DNA of 64,000 bases from Aquisalimonas sp. (GCA_007126095.1 SLBZ01000061.1:45111-109110), one strand, 5' to 3'. Shown: positions 32,983 through 42,286, counted from the first letter of the stretch. Numbers and translations: made by a program. Notes: generated by a model not told the origin, from the letters alone.

Positions 32983-35900
32983 TCAGCCGTTGTCGTCCAG
33001 ACGCTCCAGCATGTCATCCACGGCCCGGTCGAGCTGACGGTCACGGTCGGTGACCTCGTCGTCCGGGGTCTGCTGGACGACGATATCGGGCATGGCGCCG
33101 TTGTGCTCCATGTCCGTGCCGTCGGGCAGGTACCAGCCACGGTAGGGGCGGCGCACCGTGGCGCCGTCGATCAGCGCATGACGGCCCGTCGAGATGACGC
33201 CGCCGTAGGTCTGCTGGCCCACCAGAGTGCCCCGGTCCAGGGTTGAGAAAGCGTGGGCCAGGATTTCCGCGTTGGAGTAGCTTTTCTCGTTCGCCAGCAT
33301 ATTCACGGGCAGGGTATAGCGTGGCGCGTCCAGGCGGTCCTGGGGGTAGTGGCCCGTGGCCTGGTTGTCGGCGCCGGCCGGGACGGTGTAGGCATGCTCC
33401 TGGGTCATGATCGACGTGAGAATGCGGTCCGTGGTATGGCCGCCGCCGTTGTTGCGGACGTCGATGATCAGCCCTTCGCGGTCGTAGGCGGCGGCGTAGA
33501 GGTCGCCCTGAAACTCCTCCAGGGAGGTCTGGTTCATGGACTGGATGTGGATGTATCCCAGCCGCCCGTCGGACCGCTCTTCGACCCGCTCACGGCTGCG
33601 CTCGCGGAACGCGTCGTAGCGCAGAGTGGCCAGGTCGCTGTAGTCCACCGGCGTGACGAGCGTGCGGGCCGGGGAAGGGCGACGGCCGGAGGCCCGCTCG
33701 AAGGTGACGATCACTTCCTCGTCGATCCGGCCCCGTAGCCGGTAGAGCATGGTGTCGCGCCCGTGAAACGGCTCCAGGTCGATCTCGGTGATGATGTCAC
33801 CCGGCTCCATGCGGACCGGGCCGCGGTCCGCCGGGCCCTCGGGGATGATGGAGAGCACGCGGTACCCGCGGCGTCCGTCGTCCAGCTCCACGGGCTCGTA
33901 GTCGATCCCCAGGCGCCCGGAAGGCTGTCGGCGGGCCGCGCCGGGGCCCGGGTTCGACAGCCCCATGTGGGATGCGGCCAGTTCGCCGAGCATGCGGTTG
34001 GTAATGTCGCTGAACTCGCTGGCGGTGCGTGTGCTGCGGATGAGCTGCTCGTAGTCGTCGACCACGGCGTCCCAGTCCAGACCCTTCATGTCCTGACGGT
34101 AGAAGTGTTCACCGATGACACGCGCGGTCTCGCGGAACTTCTGCAGTGCTTGCGCGCGCAGATCCACCCGGATGCGTGCGGAAATGTCGGGGCGGGTCAC
34201 GGAGCCTCCGGTTACTGGTACGACGCCCACGCGGCCATCCGCGATATAGATGACCCGGTCGCCCGTGACGTTGAGGTGCTGCACATCGGCGCGGGGAGCG
34301 AGGCGCTTGCGGTCGCTGCCGTCCCAGTTCATGGATACCAGGCCTTGGCCGCTCTGATTGAACACGAAGCGGTCGCCGCCCGGCGTCATCTCGTTGTCGA
34401 ACTGATGCCGGGGCAGGTCGGCCACCCGTTCGATGCGCCGCCACGCGCGGTCGAGATCCAGCGTGACCGGATCGACCTCGTCGGCCTCGTCGCGCTGGAC
34501 CGGCAGAGGGCGGAGTTTGGCGGCCTCGCTGCGGGCGTCGCGGTAGTAGGTTGCCTGCTCGCGCCGGGTCTGGTTCTCCAGGGCCTGATCCAGATAGACC
34601 CGGTACAGGTTGTAGTGCTCGCCGGAGCGGTTGGAGATGAAACTGAGCTTGCGCCCGTCGGCGGACCACCGCGGGTTGCGGTCGTTGCGCGGATGCCGGG
34701 TGATGTTGACCGGCGCTTCCGACCCGTCTCGCGGCACGATGAAGATGTTGGCGCTGAAGTCGAGGTTGTTCTGGGAGTAGGCGATATGCCGACTGTCCGG
34801 TGACCAGCGCCAGTGGATGTTGCTGTCCCAGCCTTCCACCAGGCGGTTCGCCTTGCCGGTATCCAGATCCAGTACCATCAGACCGCCTCGTCCGCGCCGG
34901 AAGGCAAGCGCATCTCCATCCGGTGACGGGGACGCTTCCCGGTCGTTGTGTTCCGTCTGGATCACCGGACGAATGTAGAACTGCACTCCATCGTGCCAAC
35001 GGGAGGGGTCCCGGTGGCGGGGGAGGTCGTCGGTGTCCTCGTCCGTGTCCAGTTCCGTCTCCGGAATGGCGTCGGAGTCTTCCGGGGCGGTATCTTCCGG
35101 CGGTTCAGGGAGCACTGCCGGGTCCGGTGGGTCGGTGGGTTCCGGCGGCAGACCGGGGTCCGCGGGCGCGAACGGGTCTTCCGGCTTCTCTGCGCGCTGC
35201 TCCTGGTCTGCGTCGTCATCGTCGCCCGGCCGGGCAGCGACCGCCATAATGCCGTTGTCCGGAGGCGTCGGTTCGGGATCGGCGTCCGGCGCATGTTCAT
35301 CGGGCGTGTCCTCTGCCACCACGTCGGATGGCTGCGACAGGCCGCTGCGGATCTCCTCCCGGGTGAGTGCGACCCGCGCCTGGTAGATGGACTCCGTGCC
35401 GTCACTATCGTTGGTGAAGTACAGTCGAAGACCGTCGGGCGACCAGCTCAGATCCTTGTGGCGCGCATGGGTGCCGCGGGTTACGGGCCGTGTGGGGCTG
35501 TGCTCGTCGATGTGCCGGACGTAGACGCGCCCGTAGGCGATATAGGCCATGGTCCGACCGTCGGGGCTCAGCGCGGCTTCCGTGATCTCGCGGTCAATGC
35601 GCTTGAGTTCAAAGCGGTCGTGGCCGTCTTCGCCCGCGCGCAGCTCGATCGGGCTGGGCCGTGCGTCGTCTGCTGCAAGGTCGAGCGTATAGAGCGTATC
35701 CCAGACCTGCAGAACGGCGGTGGATCCGTCGCGGGAGACGTCGAAGTGCTGGACGTCCTGCCCGTTGAAGTGAGTCAGACGTTCGATGCTGTCGTCATCC
35801 AGGCGGAGGCGGTAGAGGTTGACCGTGTCATCGTCGCGGTCGGACATGAATACCAGGGTGCGATCGTCCGCCCAGCGCGCGTTGCCGTCGTCACCGTCGC

Positions 35901-36561
35901 GCTCGGTGAGCGGGCGGAAACTACCGTCGTCGTGGTCATGCAGCCACAGGTCCATCGCTTCCGGGCCGCGGTAGTGACGCCGGTTCCAGCCGTGATAGAT
36001 CCCGCCGCGGGTGAATGCCGTGCGACGACCGTCCGGTGACAGGCGGGGTTCCGAGCCGAAGGCGTCGTGGAGTCGACGGTGATCGCCCCCTTCCGGTGAC
36101 ACCAGGTAGGGGCGTTCATCACGGTAGACATCCGCTTCCAGCAGCCCGGAGAACGTAATCACGGGGTTGCCATCGGCATCGCGGCCATAGCCCGGGTTGC
36201 GGAGGTGGCGATCACTGTGGGTGAGTTGCGATACCCGTGTTCCGTCACGGTGAACCCGCCAGAGATTCAGGTATCCGTCCCGAACCGATGTGAACGTGAG
36301 CCACTGGCCGTCCGGACCCCAGCTGGAGTGAAGGTCGTCCTGTTCGTGGCGTGTCAGGCGCCGGGCTTCACCCCCCGAAGCCGGTGCGCGCCACAGATCA
36401 CCGCCCCAGGAGAAGGCGATGTGTCGTCCATCCGGGCTGATGGACGGAAACCGCGGAAGGTTCACGCCATCGTCCCCCGCCATGGTCGCGGGCGGCAGCA
36501 GCAGGCAACAGCTCAGCGTGGCAAACGCTAGATGGCGGAGGAAACGGTTCACGCAAGGCAC
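32983..36561 (-). CDS. tricorn-like S41 protease, secreted
   Basis: This 1192-residue protein has a signal peptide (cleavage near TMAGD) and two beta-propeller blocks with WD/TolB-like repeats (PSISPDGRHIAFSWGG and similar). A highly acidic Pro-rich linker at about 405-520 lies between the propellers. A tricorn core domain, a PDZ domain (about 870-970) and an S41 peptidase domain follow. The candidate nucleophile is Ser1096 in EKSYSNAE, after the conserved DVRNNGGGHT loop. It would degrade peptides in the periplasm. Start is GTG 36561; a second GTG four codons in is an alternative. It is convergent with the CDF gene, with only two bases between them. Confidence 0.88.
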   Translation of the reverse strand: MPCVNRFLRHLAFATLSCCLLLPPATMAGDDGVNLPRFPSISPDGRHIAFSWGGDLWRAPASGGEARRLTRHEQDDLHSSWGPDGQWLTFTSVRDGYLNLWRVHRDGTRVSQLTHSDRHLRNPGYGRDADGNPVITFSGLLEADVYRDERPYLVSPEGGDHRRLHDAFGSEPRLSPDGRRTAFTRGGIYHGWNRRHYRGPEAMDLWLHDHDDGSFRPLTERDGDDGNARWADDRTLVFMSDRDDDTVNLYRLRLDDDSIERLTHFNGQDVQHFDVSRDGSTAVLQVWDTLYTLDLAADDARPSPIELRAGEDGHDRFELKRIDREITEAALSPDGRTMAYIAYGRVYVRHIDEHSPTRPVTRGTHARHKDLSWSPDGLRLYFTNDSDGTESIYQARVALTREEIRSGLSQPSDVVAEDTPDEHAPDADPEPTPPDNGIMAVAARPGDDDDADQEQRAEKPEDPFAPADPGLPPEPTDPPDPAVLPEPPEDTAPEDSDAIPETELDTDEDTDDLPRHRDPSRWHDGVQFYIRPVIQTEHNDREASPSPDGDALAFRRGRGGLMVLDLDTGKANRLVEGWDSNIHWRWSPDSRHIAYSQNNLDFSANIFIVPRDGSEAPVNITRHPRNDRNPRWSADGRKLSFISNRSGEHYNLYRVYLDQALENQTRREQATYYRDARSEAAKLRPLPVQRDEADEVDPVTLDLDRAWRRIERVADLPRHQFDNEMTPGGDRFVFNQSGQGLVSMNWDGSDRKRLAPRADVQHLNVTGDRVIYIADGRVGVVPVTGGSVTRPDISARIRVDLRAQALQKFRETARVIGEHFYRQDMKGLDWDAVVDDYEQLIRSTRTASEFSDITNRMLGELAASHMGLSNPGPGAARRQPSGRLGIDYEPVELDDGRRGYRVLSIIPEGPADRGPVRMEPGDIITEIDLEPFHGRDTMLYRLRGRIDEEVIVTFERASGRRPSPARTLVTPVDYSDLATLRYDAFRERSRERVEERSDGRLGYIHIQSMNQTSLEEFQGDLYAAAYDREGLIIDVRNNGGGHTTDRILTSIMTQEHAYTVPAGADNQATGHYPQDRLDAPRYTLPVNMLANEKSYSNAEILAHAFSTLDRGTLVGQQTYGGVISTGRHALIDGATVRRPYRGWYLPDGTDMEHNGAMPDIVVQQTPDDEVTDRDRQLDRAVDDMLERLDDNG

Positions 36562-36670
36562 CCGGATTGTTTATGCGTAACAACATAACAACCGCAAATT
36601 CAAAGACTCAACGACCGGCATCACAGTTTCGATATTCGGGGCCGGGACGGGGGACGACGACACTACCTTG

Positions 36671-36699
36671 TTGTATGTAACGTGTACTTAAGTTATACA
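36671..36699 (+). promoter_or_regulatory. candidate promoter of blc
   Basis: TTGTAT (36671-36676) and TATACA (36694-36699) are 17 bp apart and face the lipocalin gene, with the start codon about 47 bases downstream. The surrounding stretch is unusually AT-rich for this genome. Confidence 0.5.
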
Positions 36700-36745
36700 G
36701 AGTGCTTGGCTGTGCTCCTCATCAATCGTCGATGCGAGACCAACA

Positions 36746-37288
36746 ATGCCTGCTTTCCGCTCATTTGCCACCCTGCTTGCAGCCGCAACCCTCCTGTTGG
36801 GCTGTCAGTCGCGCCCGCCCATGGAAACTGTGGAGTACGTCGACCTGGAGCGGTACATGGGCGATTGGTACGTGATCGCGAACATTCCGACATTCCTCGA
36901 GCGCGGGGCGCACAACGCGGTGGAGCGCTATACCCTGAACGAGGATGGCACCATCGACACTGTGTTCACCTTCCGCGACGGCGGATTCGATGGCGACGAG
37001 AAGCGCTACAACCCGACCGGTTTTGTGCGCAGCGACGACAACGCCGAGTGGGGGATGCAGTTCATCTGGCCGATCAAGGCCGAGTTCCTGGTCATCTACC
37101 TGGACGACGACTACCAGCACACGGTGATCGGGCGGACGCGGCGTGACTACGTCTGGATCATGTCCCGCGAGCCGGAGATGCCGGAGGACGATCTCCAGCG
37201 CATCATCGCGTTCCTTGGTGAGCGCGGCTACGACACCGACGACATCCAGCGGGTCCCGCAGCGGTGGGGCGAGCCGTCGGAGGGATAA
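36746..37288 (+). CDS. blc: bacterial lipocalin, outer-membrane lipoprotein Blc
   Basis: This 180-residue protein has a lipoprotein signal with lipobox LLLGC (Cys20), the lipocalin signature YMGDWYVIANIP, and the late conserved block YVWIMSREPEMPEDDLQRI. Blc carries lysophospholipids or fatty acids and is linked to stress and stationary phase in relatives. Length is normal. Gln follows the lipobox Cys, so outer-membrane sorting is expected. Confidence 0.92.
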   Translation: MPAFRSFATLLAAATLLLGCQSRPPMETVEYVDLERYMGDWYVIANIPTFLERGAHNAVERYTLNEDGTIDTVFTFRDGGFDGDEKRYNPTGFVRSDDNAEWGMQFIWPIKAEFLVIYLDDDYQHTVIGRTRRDYVWIMSREPEMPEDDLQRIIAFLGERGYDTDDIQRVPQRWGEPSEG

Positions 37289-37310
37289 CGGCGCGTGGCC
37301 TGAAAGCCGT

Positions 37311-37316
37311 TATAAT
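37311..37316 (+). promoter_or_regulatory. -10 element TATAAT ahead of the DksA-like gene
   Basis: A perfect TATAAT lies 33 bases before the ATG at 37350, without a convincing -35. It overlaps the right arm of the inverted repeat ATAACGGC/GCCGTTAT (37285-37292 and 37306-37313), which may act as a terminator or attenuator for blc. Confidence 0.35.
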
Positions 37317-37349
37317 TGGGGCAGTTCAGGACGATTCAGGTGAGCTGCC

Positions 37350-37616
37350 ATGGCAGTCGGTTGGGCGAAAGACGGCGCGGTACAGGAGCAGATCGACAGC
37401 ACCGTGGAAGAGTCGGTGGAGCGTGCGCGGCGGCAGCTCCCCACTGGCGAAAGCCTCTCGCACTGCGAAGCGTGCGATGCGGAAATCCCCCAGGGGAGGC
37501 GGGACGCCATTCCGGGCGTGCGACTGTGTGTTGCATGTCAGGAGGAGCGCGACCGGGAACAGACGGGGCAGGGCCACTACAACCGGCGCGGTAGCAAGGA
37601 CAGCCAGCTGCGCTGA
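37350..37616 (+). CDS. DksA/TraR-type C4 zinc finger protein (YbiI-like)
   Basis: This 88-residue protein contains one zinc finger with Cys39, Cys42, Cys60 and Cys63 (HCEACDAEIPQGR then RLCVACQ), as in the short DksA/TraR relatives YbiI and TraR. It lacks the long coiled coil of DksA and may bind RNA polymerase's secondary channel. Start ATG at 37350, preceded by a weak GGTGAGC. Confidence 0.85.
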   Translation: MAVGWAKDGAVQEQIDSTVEESVERARRQLPTGESLSHCEACDAEIPQGRRDAIPGVRLCVACQEERDREQTGQGHYNRRGSKDSQLR

Positions 37617-37626
37617 CCCATCGGAC

Positions 37627-39606
37627 TCAATCCCCGTCTTCATCGTTGTCATCGTCGTGGCCGCTCAGGGCCTGCTCCAGATCGACCTGCACGTCCAGGT
37701 CCGTGAGAGGGCCGTGGAGCTGTAGCGGGATGGTGACGCCCCGAAGTACTTCCAGCAGTTCCTCGCTCTCGGTCTCGAAAGCATCGATGATGGTGAGGTC
37801 GATGCGGTAATCCAGCTCCAGCTGCGCCAGGTCCAGGTCCCCCGACCCTCCGACGCTGAAGTAATCCGAACCGGCGCGTGCATCGGGGTTGGTTAGCACT
37901 CCGTCCGCCACGGCCAGCTCACCGGAGATGCGGTCGAACGGCGTTGTGGCGTCCCGTGTGAACGGTGCCTGATCGATGCCGCCCAGGGCGACGGGGACCG
38001 CGTCCTCGATCAGTCGTGTGAGGCTGAATCGGTTGATGCGCCCTTCGCGCAGCGCCAGTGTGCCTTCGGCGTCCAGGGAGTCGCGGATGTCCGGCCAGTG
38101 CATGCCGGTGAATGACCCGCTCCAGTACGTGTCCGTCTCCGCCTCAATGACGGCCCAGTCGAACAGGGCGTTCAGGGGGGGCGCCAGGGCCATGCCCTCG
38201 ATACGCTGATCGAACCACACGGAATAGGGCTGTCCGTTCAGTGGTACGCTGAACGTGCCGTGATAGCTGCCCCCGTAGAGCGACGCTTCCAGTGGCTGGA
38301 CGATCAGCTCGTCTCCTCGGGAGCGGACCACGCCCTCGATGGCGTCGAATTCGAGCCCGTTCGCCTTCAGGGTGTCCACCGTAACCGTTCCGTCCAGCCC
38401 CACCCCGGTGACCGCGTCGAGGATGAAGCGGCTGACGGCGCGTACCGTGTCCGGGTCGAAGCCTCTCGGCGTGTAGCGCTCGACATCGATGGTATCCAGG
38501 CCGGCTTCGAACTCCCAGAACGGCTCCGTACCGAGCCGCGCGTCCACAGTGGCGTCCAGTATGGAGTCATCGAGCTCCACGCGAAGGGCGTCCAGATTCA
38601 GGCGCTGCCGCTGCCACTGGAAGGCGCCCTCGGCGCTCAGTCGCTGCAGGGCACTGGGGTCCTCGGCGTCGGGGTCGTCGCCGATCAGCGTGTGCAGCCG
38701 GTCCCGAAGGGCTACGTCTAGAATGGTGAATGTCCCGAATGCCGTGAACCCGGCATCGCCCCAGGCGCCATCCATCCGTAACCCGGCCTCGAGGGCATCG
38801 GCGGTCAGCGTCAGGTCGGCAAGGGAGACGGCGTGGTCGTCAGGCGAGAACTCGATGTGGGCGGAGAGGTCGGCCGCCAGCGAGTCCGGACGCTCGGGGT
38901 CGGGCGTCCAGTCGAGCCGGAGGCCGGTGATCTCGACGGTCCGCGGGATGAGCGCATCGTCCAGGACCAGTCGCATGGCCAGGTCGCCGTCGATACGGTT
39001 GAATGGCGTCCCCTCGGCCTGCCATGTGGCATTGACGGACGTCTCGCTGCCGGCACCGAGCCGATCCACGTCGGTGTCGTGGAGGGTGAGCCGTTGCCGG
39101 ATGTCTCCCTGATGGTCGGCGTAGTCCACCGTCACCGTACCGATCCGGGTGTCACCGATACCGTCGAAGGCCAGCGGCGGATCCTCGTCCTGTTCGACCA
39201 TGGCCTCGATGATCGGTGGCCAGTTCGCTTCGCCTTCGGGGTTGCGCTCCGGCCGAACCGTGATGCCATCGACGTGGATGACGCTCAGTGCGAGGTCACC
39301 GGCCAGGAGGGGTAACGGCCGGATGGCCGCGTGCAGCCCTGAGGCTTCGGCGAAGGGGGCGTCGGCGTATCCCTCCACGTTCGCGATGACGACGGAATCG
39401 ACGGTGATGGTCGGGAGCGGTAGCAAGTCCACACGGATATTGCCTTGCAAGGCCACCGGGTGGCCGAGCGCTTCACTGGCGTGCCGGCTGATGGCGTCGC
39501 GGTGGTCGTTCGGGTCGACGAACCACCACGCAGCAATGATGACAAGGCCCACCAGAACCAGGAACGTCAGCAGAGACAGGGCGATTCTGCGCAGCATGGC
39601 GGGCAT
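37627..39606 (-). CDS. AsmA-family protein
   Basis: This 659-residue protein has one N-terminal membrane helix (about 8-29) followed by the AsmA signature WWFVDPNDHRDAISRHASEALGHPV. A C-terminal AsmA_2 domain (SRLIEDAVP-like segment through LRGVTIPLQLHG) ends in an acidic tail. AsmA-like proteins bridge the inner and outer membranes and act in phospholipid transport. It is convergent with the zinc finger gene. Confidence 0.88.
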   Translation of the reverse strand: MPAMLRRIALSLLTFLVLVGLVIIAAWWFVDPNDHRDAISRHASEALGHPVALQGNIRVDLLPLPTITVDSVVIANVEGYADAPFAEASGLHAAIRPLPLLAGDLALSVIHVDGITVRPERNPEGEANWPPIIEAMVEQDEDPPLAFDGIGDTRIGTVTVDYADHQGDIRQRLTLHDTDVDRLGAGSETSVNATWQAEGTPFNRIDGDLAMRLVLDDALIPRTVEITGLRLDWTPDPERPDSLAADLSAHIEFSPDDHAVSLADLTLTADALEAGLRMDGAWGDAGFTAFGTFTILDVALRDRLHTLIGDDPDAEDPSALQRLSAEGAFQWQRQRLNLDALRVELDDSILDATVDARLGTEPFWEFEAGLDTIDVERYTPRGFDPDTVRAVSRFILDAVTGVGLDGTVTVDTLKANGLEFDAIEGVVRSRGDELIVQPLEASLYGGSYHGTFSVPLNGQPYSVWFDQRIEGMALAPPLNALFDWAVIEAETDTYWSGSFTGMHWPDIRDSLDAEGTLALREGRINRFSLTRLIEDAVPVALGGIDQAPFTRDATTPFDRISGELAVADGVLTNPDARAGSDYFSVGGSGDLDLAQLELDYRIDLTIIDAFETESEELLEVLRGVTIPLQLHGPLTDLDVQVDLEQALSGHDDDNDEDGD

Positions 39607-39665
39607 GATCGGGGTACCAGACCGGAGCGGGCGATCATGGTACCCGCTTTCGGGGATGGCGACGA

Positions 39666-39684
39666 ACCCGCCTACAGGGCGGGT
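39666..39684 (-). terminator. hairpin at the end of the diguanylate cyclase gene
   Basis: ACCCGCC-TACAG-GGCGGGT forms a 7-bp GC-rich stem overlapping the cyclase stop codon. Read leftward it is followed by TCGTCG rather than a long T run, so termination would be weak. Confidence 0.4.
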
Positions 39685-40883
39685 CGGTGGGGCATCTTCT
39701 GCCGGTACATGGCACGATCCGCCGTGTGGATGAGATCGTCGGCGCTGCTGGCGTCGCGGGGGTAGTAGGCAATACCAATGGAGGCCGTGACCGACAGGGT
39801 GAGGCCGCCGATCCGGACCGGCCTGGACACCACGCGCTGGACGTCCCGCTTCATGCGCATCGTGTCCCGCTCGTCCTCGATCCCTTCAAGGACGACCACG
39901 AACTCGTCGCCCCCGAGGCGGCCCACCGTCTCGTAATGACGAACGCAGCTTGCAATGCGCCGGGCGATGACCGCCAGAAGCTCGTCGCCGACCCGGTGAC
40001 CGTGGCCGTCGTTCACGTTCTTGAAGTGGTTGAGGTCGATGAACAGCGCGGCGACCTTCTGCTGCTCCGGCGCGGCCCGGCGGATGGCCGCATCAAGGTG
40101 GTCGGCGAGCGCCGTGCGGTTCGGGAGGCCGGTCAGGGCGTCACGCTCGCGAACAACGGCAGGAGCATGCCGCTCCGGCGCCGGGGAGAGGAACAGCATG
40201 GCAGCCTGATTGCCTCTGGCGAAGGTACAACCACCGGAGATGACCGTCCGGTAGCGCTGGCCCTCATGATCAAGGATGTGGGTCTCGAAGTCCGCGACCT
40301 GTTGGTCAATAACCAGGTTTTCCAGAAGGCGGTCGGGGTCGCCGGGGCGTTCAAAGAAGGGGGCCAGGCTCTGACCCTCAAGACGACCGTCGGGCACGCC
40401 AAATAATGCGGCCGCGGCAGTGTTGCCGTAAAGACATCTCCAGTCGGCCACGCGGACCACCACAACCGGCATGGGGACCACGTCCACCATCCGTTGGTTG
40501 ACCGCATCCTCGTGCATGTCCCGGGGCTCCGGCACTTGCTGCACCTTGACCGCAATGCCCGGGGAATTGCCTTCCAGTGCGGTGGGCATGAACTGGCAGG
40601 CGTAGGTGAGGGTGCGGCTTGCACCGACCATGTCCCGAATCAGAACGCGCACGATCTTCCCCGTGGTCAGAACCTGCTGGATACAACTCTCCATCTGCGG
40701 GGCCAGTGATGCGGGCAGACCGTGGGTGCTCCATGTCTCGCCGCCCAGTTTGGTGAGCCTCTGTCCCTCCAACTCCCTGGCGGGTGTGCCGCGAAGGCAG
40801 GTTCCCTCGCTGTCACAAATGTAGAGGTGTGCCTGCGGTTCGGGGCCACTGGTCGTCGGGGTGACGGCGTTCGTCAAAGTCAT
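39672..40883 (-). CDS. PAS-GGDEF diguanylate cyclase
   Basis: This 403-residue soluble protein has two PAS-like regions (about 15-115 and 125-235) and a GGDEF domain with an intact RLGGDEF motif (324-328) and metal-site FIDLNHFK. The inhibitory site is RHYE rather than RxxD, so product feedback is probably absent. GGAGAA lies upstream of the ATG at 40883; 40931 is an upstream alternative. It makes cyclic di-GMP. Confidence 0.88.
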   Translation of the reverse strand: MTLTNAVTPTTSGPEPQAHLYICDSEGTCLRGTPARELEGQRLTKLGGETWSTHGLPASLAPQMESCIQQVLTTGKIVRVLIRDMVGASRTLTYACQFMPTALEGNSPGIAVKVQQVPEPRDMHEDAVNQRMVDVVPMPVVVVRVADWRCLYGNTAAAALFGVPDGRLEGQSLAPFFERPGDPDRLLENLVIDQQVADFETHILDHEGQRYRTVISGGCTFARGNQAAMLFLSPAPERHAPAVVRERDALTGLPNRTALADHLDAAIRRAAPEQQKVAALFIDLNHFKNVNDGHGHRVGDELLAVIARRIASCVRHYETVGRLGGDEFVVVLEGIEDERDTMRMKRDVQRVVSRPVRIGGLTLSVTASIGIAYYPRDASSADDLIHTADRAMYRQKMPHRPAL

Positions 40884-41249
40884 CAAGCGCGTTCTCCAGG
40901 CCCGGCCGGCACCTCGCTTGCCTTTGGGCAAGACCTGTCCTTGCGGCGGACGGACGTTGTTTTGTCACACGCCTCCCTGTGTGCTGTTGCCGGCGTTAAT
41001 CCGGCTTTTGTCTCGATAAGTACGCCCCTCGTGGACAATCAGTTCCAAAATTCACCGAAACGCATCGAAACGCGGGTATTTCGTTTTTCCGGGGAACTGA
41101 TTTGCTCGTCAGGGCGTAATTGCAGGTGAAAGGACGCAGGTGAGGATCAGCTGCGTTCTTGCCGTCGCGACGTCAGGGATGCCGTCGAGGGAGAACGCAA
41201 TGGATCTGCCCACTCTGTGTTTTCGTCTTGAAGGTAAAGGAGAGCCCTG
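40884..41249. other. intergenic region, 366 bases
   Basis: Apart from the candidate 16-codon leader at 41200, I see no gene or RNA here. The left part contains T-rich stretches that may hold the leftward cyclase promoter, but no consensus pair stands out. Confidence 0.5.
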
Positions 41250-41250
41250 A
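41200..41250 (+). CDS. candidate 16-residue leader peptide upstream of the PRC-barrel gene
   Basis: ATG at 41200 follows GAGGGAGAACGCA, a good ribosome binding site. It encodes MDLPTLCFRLEGKGEP, and its TGA overlaps the ATG of the next gene by one base (TGATG). The internal GGTAAAGGAGAG also provides the downstream gene's own ribosome binding site. The arrangement suggests translational coupling; no attenuator was identified. Confidence 0.35.
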   Translation: MDLPTLCFRLEGKGEP

Positions 41251-41669
41251 TGAAACCAGCAAAAGCAGTCGCCTTGAGTGCAGTCGTCAGTTCCGTAATG
41301 GTGCTGGGGCTGGGTGGTGTTGTCGCCGATGACGGTGGACCGGCCAATGGCTTCGACACCCACCTGTCCGAGAAGCCGGCTGACGGCTATCATGCCAACG
41401 ACCTGATCGGGAATGCCGTGATGAGCACCACCGAGGACGAGGAGATCGGATCCATCAGCGATCTCATCATTGACCAGGATGGCAGCATCGTGGCCGTGGT
41501 CGTCGGTGTCGGCGGCTTCCTTGGCATTGGTGAGAAGGATGTCGCCCTGTCCTGGGACAGTGTGGAACTGGCACGGGATGCCGATGACGATGAGACGGTT
41601 TTCCGCGTTGACGCGGATGAGGACACTCTGGACAACGCCCCCGAGTACGAAGACGCGGGCACGTTCTGA
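41250..41669 (+). CDS. exported PRC-barrel domain protein
   Basis: This 139-residue protein has a signal peptide (AVSSVMVLGLGGVVADDGG, cleavage near residue 26) and a PRC-barrel domain (NDLIGNAVMSTTEDEEIGS, then IVAVVVGVGGFLGIGEKDV). The mature protein is very acidic. Such proteins are often induced by osmotic or envelope stress. A strong ribosome binding site AAAGGAGAG precedes the ATG and a good terminator follows. Confidence 0.87.
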   Translation: MKPAKAVALSAVVSSVMVLGLGGVVADDGGPANGFDTHLSEKPADGYHANDLIGNAVMSTTEDEEIGSISDLIIDQDGSIVAVVVGVGGFLGIGEKDVALSWDSVELARDADDDETVFRVDADEDTLDNAPEYEDAGTF

Positions 41670-41727
41670 GCATCACCGGGTAACGGCGTCGACGGATAAA
41701 CGCCGCTGGTGAGAGATGGACCTCGGG

Positions 41728-41757
41728 CAGCGGGGGCGTACACGCCTCCGCTGTTTT
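41728..41757 (+). terminator. rho-independent terminator after the PRC-barrel gene
   Basis: CAGCGGGGGCGT and ACGCCTCCGCTG form a 12-bp stem with one G-U pair, followed immediately by TTTT (41754-41757). It lies between the convergent PRC-barrel and DUF3185 genes. Confidence 0.75.
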
Positions 41758-41761
41758 CCGC

Positions 41762-41962
41762 TTATTTCTTGATGAGAAGCAGCAGCCCGCCGACGGAAGC
41801 CGCAGCGCCGCCGACGAGGTACCACATGGTGCTGTCCGTGAACCGCCCCGTGAACGTCTCGTGGACCTGTTCTCCAAGGGACTCGCTGGCCTGCCATCCG
41901 GTGAACAGCAGAATCACGCCTGCAACCAGCAGTACGACCCCGAGAATCTGGTTCGTTTTCAT
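41762..41962 (-). CDS. DUF3185 family small membrane protein
   Basis: This 66-residue protein has two membrane helices (QILGVVLLVAGVILLFTGW and WYLVGGAAASVGGLLLLI) with the DUF3185 loop ASESLGEQVHETFTGRFTDST between them. GGAG lies 9 bases before the ATG at 41962; an in-frame ATG at 41977 is an alternative. Function unknown; often near stress or PRC-barrel genes. Confidence 0.85.
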   Translation of the reverse strand: MKTNQILGVVLLVAGVILLFTGWQASESLGEQVHETFTGRFTDSTMWYLVGGAAASVGGLLLLIKK

Positions 41963-42139
41963 TATCTTGCTCTCCATTGCCGAATTCGTGGTGATGCGCG
42001 TATCCGCCCGTCATGGAACTCATAGCCGACGCGGGGCGTAATTTCTACTTTACTGGGTGTATCGGGAACGCCGATACGGGCTCTTGTTTCGTGAGCGCCG
42101 TTTCATCGTTTTCTGCGGGAAGCAGGAGGAAGAACCATC

Positions 42140-42286
42140 ATGAAACGCTACATTATCGTTGCAGATGCTGCGCGCGCGCGGGTGCTCGTGCGGGATGGTC
42201 TGGATCCGGTTCGCGAAGTGGAGGAGCTGCGCCATCCCGAAGGCCGCATGCACCTCGGCGCCCTGGAAGACCGCGGCAAGGGCTAG
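42140..42286 (+). pseudogene. truncated host-attachment/baeRF-family ORF
   Basis: The frame opens MKRYIIVADAARARVLV and continues through REVEELRHPEGRMHLG, matching the N-terminus of the host-attachment protein family (PF10116, eRF1-like fold), but a TAG stops it after 48 codons; family members run to about 140 residues. After the stop the frame reads THDRP and then loses similarity before the next gene. A strong ribosome binding site (AGGAGGAAG) remains, so the stub may still be translated. Confidence 0.65.
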
